Source of the DNA: Planctomycetaceae bacterium
GTDB taxonomy: Bacteria; Planctomycetota; Phycisphaerae; SM23-33
NCBI GenBank assembly: GCA_021371965.1
Contig: JAJFVE010000068.1
Span: 1-36,920, forward strand
DNA: 36,920 nucleotides
Direction of reading: 5' to 3'
The translations under genes were made by a program, and so were the position numbers. Below, piece by piece: positions 30,967 through 36,920 of the stretch (positions are counted from its first letter, which is position 1; each line of letters opens with the position of its first letter). The notes beneath the pieces were generated by a model. It did not search any database and was not told the DNA's origin. It saw only the letters and a list, made by a program, of their open reading frames with translations.

Positions 30967-30992
30967 ACGGGCGGCCCAACCAGGCCGCCCGT
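30967..30992 (+). terminator. Hairpin after the PEP-CTERM gene
   Basis: ACGGGCGGCC pairs exactly with GGCCGCCCGT around a six-base loop and is followed by TGCTTTGC. The T run is weak, but place and strength fit a terminator. The remaining sequence to 31185 shows nothing that I support. Confidence 0.6.
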
Positions 30993-31185
30993 TGCTTTGC
31001 GCTTGCTGAAAAGACTGCAAAGGCATGAACGCTTAATACGATTGGACATCGAATCGCAGCAATTTGCGAGGCAGCACGTCGTCCAGATTCTGCACGTCTG
31101 CCTCGTTGAGCTACGAAACACGTTTGATACTCACATTCTTCTCGCTTCAATATCACCGCAAACTCCGGCGCTCCCCGATCCCGTT

Positions 31186-32016
31186 TCAGCAGTACTCCAG
31201 CCCGCAGCGGGTGCAGAGATCCTGCAGCGCCTTGGCGGCGGTGGCGAACATCTGCGGGCCGGTGTGGCCGGTGAATTGTCCCGCGGCCGCCAGGTGCGGC
31301 TCGAGCGTGGCCACGCCCGACCACCCGCGCCGCGCCATGTCGGCGAAGATCTCGGCGAACTGCCCGTCGCCCGTACCGGCCGGAACGCACACGCCTTTGG
31401 CCTCGTCCTTGTCCTTGACGTGGAAATACTGCGTCATCTCCGCCAGGCCCGCCGCCCAGCCTTCGTCGTAAGGCCGTACGCCTTCCTCGACATAGTTGGC
31501 CGGGTCGAACACGCCCAGCAGATTCTTTGCGCGGATGCTCGTCAGCAGGTCGCGCACGCCGGCCGGCCGCGCGCCGTAGATGGCCTTTTCGTTCTCATGC
31601 ATGAGGATGAAGCCGTCCGCCTCGGCCAGGCGCACCATCGCGGCCATGCGGTCCATCACGCCGGTTCGCTGGTCGGCGATGTTCTTTCCCGCACCGCTGT
31701 AGAAACTGAACACGCGGATCAGCCGCGTGCCGAAAATGTCGGCGATCTCGAAACAGTGCCGCAGCAGGTCCAGGTGCATCTCGAAGTCGTCGTCCATCGT
31801 GATCTTGCCGATGGGCGAGCCGATGCACGGCACCGCGAACCCGCCGTCGTCGAGCCGCCGGCGGTACCCCTTGGCCTGCTCGGGCGTGAACTTTGAAACA
31901 TTCACCCCGTCGATGCCTCGCACGTCGATGTGCCGCACCCCCGAGGCCGCACACGTCTGCATCTGAAGCGCAAGGTCCGGTCCAATCTCGTCGGCAAAGG
32001 CACTGATGGTGATCAT
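31186..32016 (-). CDS. Sugar phosphate isomerase/epimerase family TIM-barrel protein
   Basis: The 276-residue protein starts at ATG 32016 (ITISAFADEIG). It has the AP-endonuclease-2/xylose isomerase-like TIM-barrel pattern: VRHIDVRGIDG, IGSPIGKI, GTRLIRVFSFY, ILMHENEKAIYG, GVFDPANYV, HVKDKDE and TLEPHL. The Glu, Asp, His residues in HENE, FDPAN, HVKD and LEPH are likely metal ligands. Members isomerise or epimerise free sugars or inositols, and the exact substrate is not known. The cytoplasmic protein has no export signal. It is transcribed toward the PEP-CTERM terminator. Confidence 0.85.
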   Translation of the reverse strand: MITISAFADEIGPDLALQMQTCAASGVRHIDVRGIDGVNVSKFTPEQAKGYRRRLDDGGFAVPCIGSPIGKITMDDDFEMHLDLLRHCFEIADIFGTRLIRVFSFYSGAGKNIADQRTGVMDRMAAMVRLAEADGFILMHENEKAIYGARPAGVRDLLTSIRAKNLLGVFDPANYVEEGVRPYDEGWAAGLAEMTQYFHVKDKDEAKGVCVPAGTGDGQFAEIFADMARRGWSGVATLEPHLAAAGQFTGHTGPQMFATAAKALQDLCTRCGLEYC

Positions 32017-32134
32017 GGCAGGTTCCAGTAAGCAGTGAGCGGTAACCGGGAATCGCTTACAACTTACCAGCCATAGCGAGGTTCGGCAACCAGACAGATG
32101 GACCGAGGCCAAAGAAACCTTTTGCCGGTTCGAC

Positions 32135-32163
32135 TTGACTTACGCCCCCCCAGACCCTATAAA
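32135..32163 (+). promoter_or_regulatory. Promoter for tRNA-Val
   Basis: TTGACT (32135-32140) and TATAAA (32158-32163) are separated by 17 bases, 54 bases before the tRNA. It is the clearest consensus promoter of the window. Confidence 0.75.
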
Positions 32164-32216
32164 CTTGCGCAGCGGCATCTTATGGAGGCCGCGATTGTCC
32201 CCGCAAAGATTCACCG

Positions 32217-32290
32217 GGGCCGCTAGCTCAGTTGGCTAGAGCGCCTGCTCGACACGCAGGAGGTCAGTAGTTCAAGTCTACTGCGGCCCA
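32217..32290 (+). tRNA. tRNA-Val(GAC)
   Basis: The 74-nt cloverleaf closes fully: acceptor GGGCCGC with GCGGCCC, D-stem GCTC/GAGC, anticodon stem CCTGC/GCAGG with loop TCGACAC (anticodon GAC at 32251-32253), T-stem AGTAG/CTACT with loop TTCAAGT, discriminator A. CCA is not encoded. The base before the anticodon is C33, where nearly all elongator tRNAs have U33. Confidence 0.93.
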
Positions 32291-32293
32291 TTC

Positions 32294-32554
32294 ATGGGGT
32301 ACGTTGTCTACATTCTTCAATCGCTGAAAGATGGCAGCCTGTACGTGGGCCAGACCGACAATCTGCAGCGGCGATTGGCCCAGCACAACAACAGCGCCAA
32401 GTAGAGTTACACCGCTTCCCGCGGGCCCTGGGTCATGAAACACTCCGAGATGCACGAAGACCGCAGTGCGGCCGTCAAGCGAGAGTCATTCCTGAAGAGC
32501 CACGCCGGCTCACACGATAAGCGGAGCCTTGCGGGTATCTGGAGCGGCCCCTAG
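32294..32554 (+). pseudogene. GIY-YIG endonuclease-like gene (UPF0213/YhbQ type) broken by an amber codon
   Basis: The reading frame starts three bases after the tRNA: MGYVVYILQSLKDGSLYVGQTDNLQRRLAQHNN carries the VVYIL and YVGQT halves of the GIY-YIG motif and the RRL arginine. A TAG at 32402-32404 interrupts it after 36 residues; the same frame continues as SYTASRGPWVMKHSEMHEDRSAAVKRESFLKSH, which matches the second half of the family (YT..RGPW, then the EA..RE...K helix), and ends at 32552. No frameshift is needed, so it is a recent single-base break or a read-through gene. Full product would be 86 residues, the normal size. Confidence 0.8.
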
Positions 32555-32727
32555 GGCAGGTCGGCGATCACCACCTCTTCTTCCCCATTTGCGATTCGTG
32601 GACATTCGCGGACAAATTGCAGGTGTTTTTTGCTTTGCACTGTTCGATCTGCCGGACAGCGTTATAATTCCTTCCAGTGGCCGGACGCCCAGATCCGTTT
32701 TCTGCTGTCGTCGCTTCAAACGAGTGC
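32555..32727. promoter_or_regulatory. Leader of the LuxR-type gene with TATAAT box
   Basis: TATAAT at 32663-32668 is 60 bases before the ATG; no convincing -35 is at 16-18 bases. ATTCGTGGACATTCGCGGAC near 32594-32613 resembles parts of the 25582-25688 inverted repeat. Confidence 0.4.
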
Positions 32728-33435
32728 ATGAGCAAACCAGAACCGTCGGCATCTCGAACTGTTCCAACGCCGCCCGCCCAGACGGTGCGCTTGGCCGGCG
32801 GGCGGCGAATCATTCGCGAGGCCATGGCGTTACTGCTCCAACAGGCCGGCCTGGCGGTGTCGGGCATCTACCATGACGAGACCGCCCTGGCCGCCGACAT
32901 GGGCGCTACGTTGGCCGGCAAGGACGTCGTCGTCCTGCTGCTGTCGGGCTCGGGGCCCTTCCAGTCGTTCCAGTGCATGCGCGACCTGATGGCCAAGATC
33001 GGCCCGCTGCCGCTGGTCGTCGCCAGCGACCGCATCGCCAGCGGACAGGTCCAGGGCGCCCTGCGCGTCGGCGCCAAGGGCTTCGTCAGCCTCGACGCCG
33101 ATCCGGCCGAACTCACCCACGCCATCCTCCAGGCCGCCAAAGGCCAGCCGTACCTGACGGCCGACGCCTCGCAACTCCTGGCCCAGGACATCAGCAACGG
33201 CCTGGGGCGCGGGGCCCACAGCCCGCGCCGCGCCGGCGTCGACCTCTCGCACCGCGAGATCGAGATCGTCCAGCTTCTCTGCGAAGGCCAGAGCAGCAAA
33301 GAGATCGGCCGCCACCTCCAGATCAGCCCCAAGACTGTCGAGAACCACCGCTACAATATCTACCGCAAGTGCGAAGTCGAAAGCATCGCCGAACTCATCC
33401 GCCACGCCATCAGCCGCGGCCTGGTGGCTATTTAG
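32728..33435 (+). CDS. LuxR/NarL-type regulator with degenerate receiver domain
   Basis: The 235-residue protein (ATG 32728) has a receiver-like fold at about residues 18-150 and a LuxR HTH at about 170-232 (LSHREIEIVQLLCEGQSSKEIGRHLQISPKTVENHRYNIYRKC). The receiver has lost the acidic pair after strand 1 (RLAGGRR), the phospho-acceptor Asp (L71 in VVVLLLSG) and the conserved Lys (GFVSL). It should not be phosphorylated and may respond by ligand or be constitutive. No histidine kinase is near. Upstream frame reaches an earlier GTG at 32677, but ATG 32728 fits better with family length. Confidence 0.87.
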   Translation: MSKPEPSASRTVPTPPAQTVRLAGGRRIIREAMALLLQQAGLAVSGIYHDETALAADMGATLAGKDVVVLLLSGSGPFQSFQCMRDLMAKIGPLPLVVASDRIASGQVQGALRVGAKGFVSLDADPAELTHAILQAAKGQPYLTADASQLLAQDISNGLGRGAHSPRRAGVDLSHREIEIVQLLCEGQSSKEIGRHLQISPKTVENHRYNIYRKCEVESIAELIRHAISRGLVAI

Positions 33436-33447
33436 AAACAGTAATCA

Positions 33448-33632
33448 GTAGCCGGTAGCCCGTAGCCTGTTCAGTTCCATCATCCCATTCCGGCATTCTT
33501 CCATTCGTCCTCGTCGTCGGTTTTTGCTTTCAAACAACCGCGCGGGCATCCGCCTTCGCCAAGGCTATGGCGTGACGAGAGCCCCGCCGCTAACGAAACA
33601 GGTTCCATCTCTCCATCCATCCATCCATCCAT
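33448..33632. repeat. Mixed repeats after the LuxR-type gene
   Basis: This gap has GTAGCCGGTAGCCCGTAGCC (33448-33467), a TCGTCCTCGTCGTCGG tract near 33507-33522, a family A half-site AGCCCCGCCGCTAAC near 33580-33594 and CATC units (33612-33632), which run into the end of the next gene. Confidence 0.65.
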
Positions 33633-35597
33633 TCATCCACCAATCCCTCTGCCCAGGATCTCCGCCGTCTGCACTTGCGCGAACTGCATCGTGTAGAGGC
33701 GATAGTAGCGGCCGCGGCGGGCGATCAGGTCCTGGTGCGTGCCTTGCTCGACGATGCGGCCGCGGTCGATCACGGCTATCAAATTCGCGCGGCGGATCGT
33801 TGAGAGGCGATGGGCGATGACGAAGCTGATGCGGCCGGCCAGGACGGTGTGCATGGCGTCCTGGATGGCTTTTTCGGTGGCGGTGTCGACGGAGCTGGTG
33901 GCTTCGTCCATGATGAAGATCTGCGGGTCGGCTAACACCGCGCGGGCCAGGGCCACGAGCTGGCGCTGGCCCAGCGAGATGCGTTCGCCGCGGTGGCCCA
34001 CTTCGGCGTCATATCCGCCCTCGCCGGCGGCGATGAACTCGTGGGCGTGTACCAGCCGGGCAGCGGATTCGACCTCGGCGTCGGTGGCGTCCAGGCGGCC
34101 GTAGCGGATGTTCTCGCGAACCGTTCCGGTGAACAGGTGCGGTTCCTGCAGCACGATGCCCAGGCTGGACTGCAGCCAGTGCAGGCTGCGGGTGCGGTAG
34201 TCGCGGCCATCGAGGAGGATGCTGCCGGCGGTGGGTTCGTAGAAGCGGCACAGCAGCGAGACGATGGTGGTTTTTCCGCCGCCGGTGGGCCCGACCAGGG
34301 CGACGGTCTGTCCGCGGCGGGCGGTGAGGTTGAAATCTTCCAGCACCGGCTGGCCGGGCTTGTAGGCGAAGGACACGTGCTCGAAGCGCACCTCGTCGAT
34401 GCGCGCCGGCAGGCCGTCCTCGGCGAGCGTAGCATGGGCGTCTCGCCCATGAGTAGCACGGGCATCTTGCCCGTGGTCTGGTGTGGCATGGGCGTCTCGC
34501 CCATGCTCTTGCTTCTGCATGGGCGGGACGCCCGTGCTACGGGAGACGCCCGTGCTACTGTCCACGATCTCGGGCTTGGTGTTGATCAGGCCCAGGAGTC
34601 GTTCGGCGGCGGCCTGGCTGGTCTGGAGTTCGGCGAAGACTCGCGACATGTCGAGGATCGGAAAGACGAACTCGCGGGCGACGAACAGGAAGAAGATCAG
34701 CGTCTCGATCTCGATGGCGCCGCGGAGCACCGACGCGCCGCCGGCCCAGAGCGCCAGGCCCGTCACGATCGTGCCGATGGTGAAGACGATCGGGTAGTAC
34801 GTGTTCGACAGCACCGCGTTGCGGACGGCGGAGGCGTACATCGAGCCGCTCTGCTCCTGGAACGCCGCGAGGTTGTCCCCCTCGCGCGTCAGGCTCTTGG
34901 TGGTGCGGATCGCCGCCAGGCACTCGGCGTATGAGGCGGTGATCAGCGAGTTGGTCTTGCGCACGTTGCGCGAGGTGCGGAGGATCCACTTCTGAAAGAG
35001 GAAGCTGACGGCCGCCAGAACGGGCAGGCAGGCGACGATCACCAATGCCAGCGTCGCGTGGATGTAGAACATCGCCGCGGCCATGCCCGTCAGCAGGGCG
35101 GTGCCCCAGACGATGTCGAGGAAGTCCCATGAGACGGCGTGAGAGAGTTTGTCGCAGTCGCTGGTGAGCCGGGCGACGAGCCACCCGGCGGCGTGGCGGT
35201 CGTAGAACGAGAACGACAGGTCCTGCAGGTGGTCGAACGCGCGGCGGCGGATGTCGTGGGCGAAGTTGGTCGACAGCCGCCCGGCGGCGCGAATGAACAG
35301 CCCCACGGCCAGGCTCCAGGCCGCCGCGACGGCGAAGTAGACCGCCCCCATCTCCCATAGGTTGAACCGGTGGCCCAGGAGGGTCCACCGCTCCGGGTGC
35401 TCGCCGCGGACGATAGAGAGGATAATCCACGTCAGGATGGGAAACGCCACGTCGCAGGCGGCCATCACCACTCCCAGCAGCGCCAGGCGGATCAGCAGCT
35501 TGCGGTAGACGCCCACGAATCCCAAGACGCCCCGCCACAGGGCCAGGTTGAACCGGCCGGTGTACTCGTGCTCCTGCATGGCGTCGAGATCGGTCAT
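33633..35597 (-). CDS. ABC exporter half-transporter (MsbA/LmrA type), second of a pair
   Basis: The 654-residue protein starts at ATG 35597, whose ATGA overlaps the stop of the preceding subunit. It has an N-terminal region with six membrane helices (about residues 25-325) and a C-terminal ATPase: Walker A GPTGGGKTT, Q-loop VLQEPHLFTG, signature ISLGQRQLVALARAV, Walker B IFIMDEATSSVD and the H-loop VIAHRLST. The signature is SLGQ instead of SGGQ. Between the two parts, about residues 347-390 are a repeat-derived linker with GRDAHAT units (34428-34558). With the partial gene upstream it forms a heterodimeric exporter of lipids, peptides or drugs; substrate unknown. The last codons overlap the CATC minisatellite. 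Confidence 0.92.
   Translation of the reverse strand: MTDLDAMQEHEYTGRFNLALWRGVLGFVGVYRKLLIRLALLGVVMAACDVAFPILTWIILSIVRGEHPERWTLLGHRFNLWEMGAVYFAVAAAWSLAVGLFIRAAGRLSTNFAHDIRRRAFDHLQDLSFSFYDRHAAGWLVARLTSDCDKLSHAVSWDFLDIVWGTALLTGMAAAMFYIHATLALVIVACLPVLAAVSFLFQKWILRTSRNVRKTNSLITASYAECLAAIRTTKSLTREGDNLAAFQEQSGSMYASAVRNAVLSNTYYPIVFTIGTIVTGLALWAGGASVLRGAIEIETLIFFLFVAREFVFPILDMSRVFAELQTSQAAAERLLGLINTKPEIVDSSTGVSRSTGVPPMQKQEHGRDAHATPDHGQDARATHGRDAHATLAEDGLPARIDEVRFEHVSFAYKPGQPVLEDFNLTARRGQTVALVGPTGGGKTTIVSLLCRFYEPTAGSILLDGRDYRTRSLHWLQSSLGIVLQEPHLFTGTVRENIRYGRLDATDAEVESAARLVHAHEFIAAGEGGYDAEVGHRGERISLGQRQLVALARAVLADPQIFIMDEATSSVDTATEKAIQDAMHTVLAGRISFVIAHRLSTIRRANLIAVIDRGRIVEQGTHQDLIARRGRYYRLYTMQFAQVQTAEILGRGIGG
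34428..34558. repeat. Family C palindromic repeat cluster inside the ABC exporter gene
   Basis: About five units such as AGCATGGGCG-TCT-CGCCCATG and GGGCGGGACGCCCGTGCTAC form adjacent hairpins. They are read in frame as HGRDAHAT, HGQDARAT and HGRDAHAT. A similar unit is at 36332-36377 in the other subunit, with the same central CATGCTCTTGCTT stretch. Confidence 0.85.
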
Positions 35598-36920
35598 GCG
35601 GTCTCCTCGGCCGTCGCCAGGTCTTCGTCGAGACGGTTCTGGATTTCCCACAGGCGGCGGTAGAGGCCTTCCTGCTGCAGCAGTTCGGCGTGCGTGCCGT
35701 TCTGGACGACGCGTCCGCGGTCGAGCACGACGGTGCGGTCGGCGCGCATCAGCGTCGCCAGGCGATGGGCGATCACGATCGTCGTGCGCCGCCCGCGACG
35801 CTGCTCGAGGGCGGCGAGGATAGCCGCCTCGGTCTGCGTGTCGACCGACGACAGCGCGTCGTCGAGGATCAGCACCGGCGGGTCCTTGAGCAGCGCCCGG
35901 GCGATAGCCACGCGCTGACGCTGCCCGCCCGAGAGCGTCACGCCGCGTTCGCCCACCAGCGTGTCGTACCCGCGCTCGAACTGCACGATGGCCTCATGCA
36001 CCCCCGCGGCAGACGCGGCGGCGATCATCTCTTCGTCGGCGGCGCGCGTGCGGCCGTGCTTGATGTTCTCGCGCAGCGTGCGCGAGTAGAGGAACGGCTC
36101 CTGCAGCACCACGCCGATGCGGGAGCGCACTTCGTGGCGGCTCAGGCGCGAGAGTTCGACGCCGTCGAGGGTGATCGAGCCCTGGCCGTAGTCGTAGAAT
36201 CGCAGCAGCAGGCTGACCAGCGTGCTCTTGCCTGAACCGCTGGGCCCCATGATCGCCAGCGTCTGCCCCGGCTCGACGGAAAGCGACACGCCCGCCAGCA
36301 CCATAGCCTGGGCGTCCGGCCCTTTCTGTGTGGCATGGGCGTCCCGCCCATGCTCTTGCTTTTGCACGGGCGAAACGGACGCATGCGAGAAATAGAGGTC
36401 CTGCACGACAATGCGGCCGGGTGGCACAGCCTTTCCAGGCTGTGGCTCTTGGGACACAGACTGGAAAGCCTGTGCCACCGGATATTCTTCCATCGGCGCG
36501 TCGAGGATCTCGTTCACGCGGCCGATCGAAACCAGGGCCTTGCCCAGGTCCATGAGCATGCGCCCGAGCATGCGGATCGGCCAGAGCATCATGCCGACAT
36601 ACGCCAGATACGCGTAGAGCGTGCCGATGCTGATGCGGCCCGTTCCCATGAAATACCCGCCGACGACGAGCACGAGCCCCTGCTGGCCCATGGTGAGCAT
36701 GTTCGAGATCGGCCAGTACCAGCTCATCAGCTCGATCATGCGGTACCACAGGTCGCGGTAGGCGCGGTTTCCGGCGCCAAACTTGGCCCGCTCGTGCTCC
36801 TGCCGCGCGAACGCCCGCACCACGCGAATGCCCCAGAGATTCTCCTGCAGAATCGCCGTCATGCGGCCTTCCGCTTCGTCCATCTCCTTGAACGAGTACT
36901 GCACGCGGGCGAAGAACACC
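35594..36920 (-). CDS. ABC exporter half-transporter, first of a pair (N-terminus outside window)
   Basis: The 442-codon open part covers the last membrane helices and the full ATPase. The transmembrane end has LQENLWGIRVVRAFARQEHE and IGTLYAYLAYVGMM. The ATPase has Walker A GPSGSGKST, Q-loop VLQEPFLYSR, the canonical signature LSGGQRQRVAIARAL, Walker B LILDDALSSVD, where Asp replaces the usual catalytic Glu, and IAHRLAT. A degenerate catalytic carboxylate in one member of a pair is typical of heterodimeric exporters. The linker between helices and ATPase carries two different repeats (36417-36482 and 36332-36377). The 5' end is beyond the window; the stop overlaps the next gene's ATG by four bases. 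Confidence 0.92.
   Translation of the reverse strand, partial: VFFARVQYSFKEMDEAEGRMTAILQENLWGIRVVRAFARQEHERAKFGAGNRAYRDLWYRMIELMSWYWPISNMLTMGQQGLVLVVGGYFMGTGRISIGTLYAYLAYVGMMLWPIRMLGRMLMDLGKALVSIGRVNEILDAPMEEYPVAQAFQSVSQEPQPGKAVPPGRIVVQDLYFSHASVSPVQKQEHGRDAHATQKGPDAQAMVLAGVSLSVEPGQTLAIMGPSGSGKSTLVSLLLRFYDYGQGSITLDGVELSRLSRHEVRSRIGVVLQEPFLYSRTLRENIKHGRTRAADEEMIAAASAAGVHEAIVQFERGYDTLVGERGVTLSGGQRQRVAIARALLKDPPVLILDDALSSVDTQTEAAILAALEQRRGRRTTIVIAHRLATLMRADRTVVLDRGRVVQNGTHAELLQQEGLYRRLWEIQNRLDEDLATAEETA
36332..36377. repeat. Family C palindromic repeat in the first exporter subunit
   Basis: GGCATGGGCGTCCCGCCCATGC and a second half TTTTGCACGGGCGAAACGG are read as QKQEHGRDAHATQ. It shares the CATGCTCTTGCTT core with 34500-34516. 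Confidence 0.8.
36417..36482. repeat. Family B palindromic repeat in the first exporter subunit
   Basis: GTGGCACAGCCTTTCCAGGC and the inverted CTGGAAAGCCTGTGCCACCGG lie in the linker and are read as VAQAFQSVSQEPQPGKAVPP. Same family as 10618-10687. Confidence 0.85.

Noticed and set aside
32294..32554. Amber codon read as sign of a recoded genetic code
   Set aside because: Other genes in the window appear to use TAG as a normal stop (fmt, rsmB, SpeD-like), so a global recoding is unlikely.

Overview
The window is high-GC bacterial chromosome, most likely from a planctomycete of the Phycisphaerae type. This is inferred from the mix of genes: a PEP-CTERM surface protein, an excisionase-like helix-turn-helix fused to a PTS EIIA domain, planctomycete-style house-keeping genes, and very many short palindromic and minisatellite repeats both between and inside genes. 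Genes are mostly single or in pairs, and the strand changes often. No prophage, transposase or CRISPR array was seen.

Layout. 1-4.8 kb: the end of obg, then coaX, an mnmE-like GTPase that lacks its usual C-terminal CIGK motif, a small region with DnaA boxes (candidate oriC), dnaA and a strong terminator. 4.9-8.9 kb, minus strand: a DUF58 protein, smpB, rsmB and fmt. 9-12 kb: a tiny acidic protein, an enolase-superfamily epimerase-like enzyme carrying a repeat insertion, and a two-helix membrane protein. 12-16.6 kb: an HTH-EIIA fusion regulator, an NSS sodium symporter with an overlapping small MetS-like subunit, the 7-deazaguanine genes queE and queD, and a membrane-anchored dual-specificity phosphatase.

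16.8-21.9 kb is the most unusual part. A TetR gene sits behind two tandem 12-bp palindromes that cover its own promoter. It is followed by a pyruvoyl-type SpeD homologue with an altered substrate pocket, a FemAB/GNAT-like transferase, an ATP-grasp ligase and a PLP-dependent LysA-type decarboxylase. I read this as a self-regulated pathway for an amide-linked, decarboxylated amino-acid or polyamine product; the product is unknown.

22-25.5 kb is a molybdate/tungstate-type ABC importer whose binding protein is a fused tandem of two ModA-like domains. 25.7-30.2 kb (minus) holds two exported proteins (a transglutaminase-like protein and an esterase with TPR-like repeats) and an MBL-fold hydrolase. 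30.2-33.4 kb has the PEP-CTERM protein behind a clear promoter with an operator, a TIM-barrel isomerase, tRNA-Val(GAC), a GIY-YIG gene broken by one amber codon, and a LuxR-type regulator with a dead receiver domain. The window ends in a heterodimeric ABC exporter pair (minus, second member cut by the window edge).

Across the window at least ten families of short repeats recur. Several palindromic ones lie in frame inside genes (both ABC exporter subunits, the epimerase, the ATP-grasp ligase, the mnmE-like gene) or supply stop codons (fmt, rsmB), much like the palindromic elements known from Rickettsia genes.
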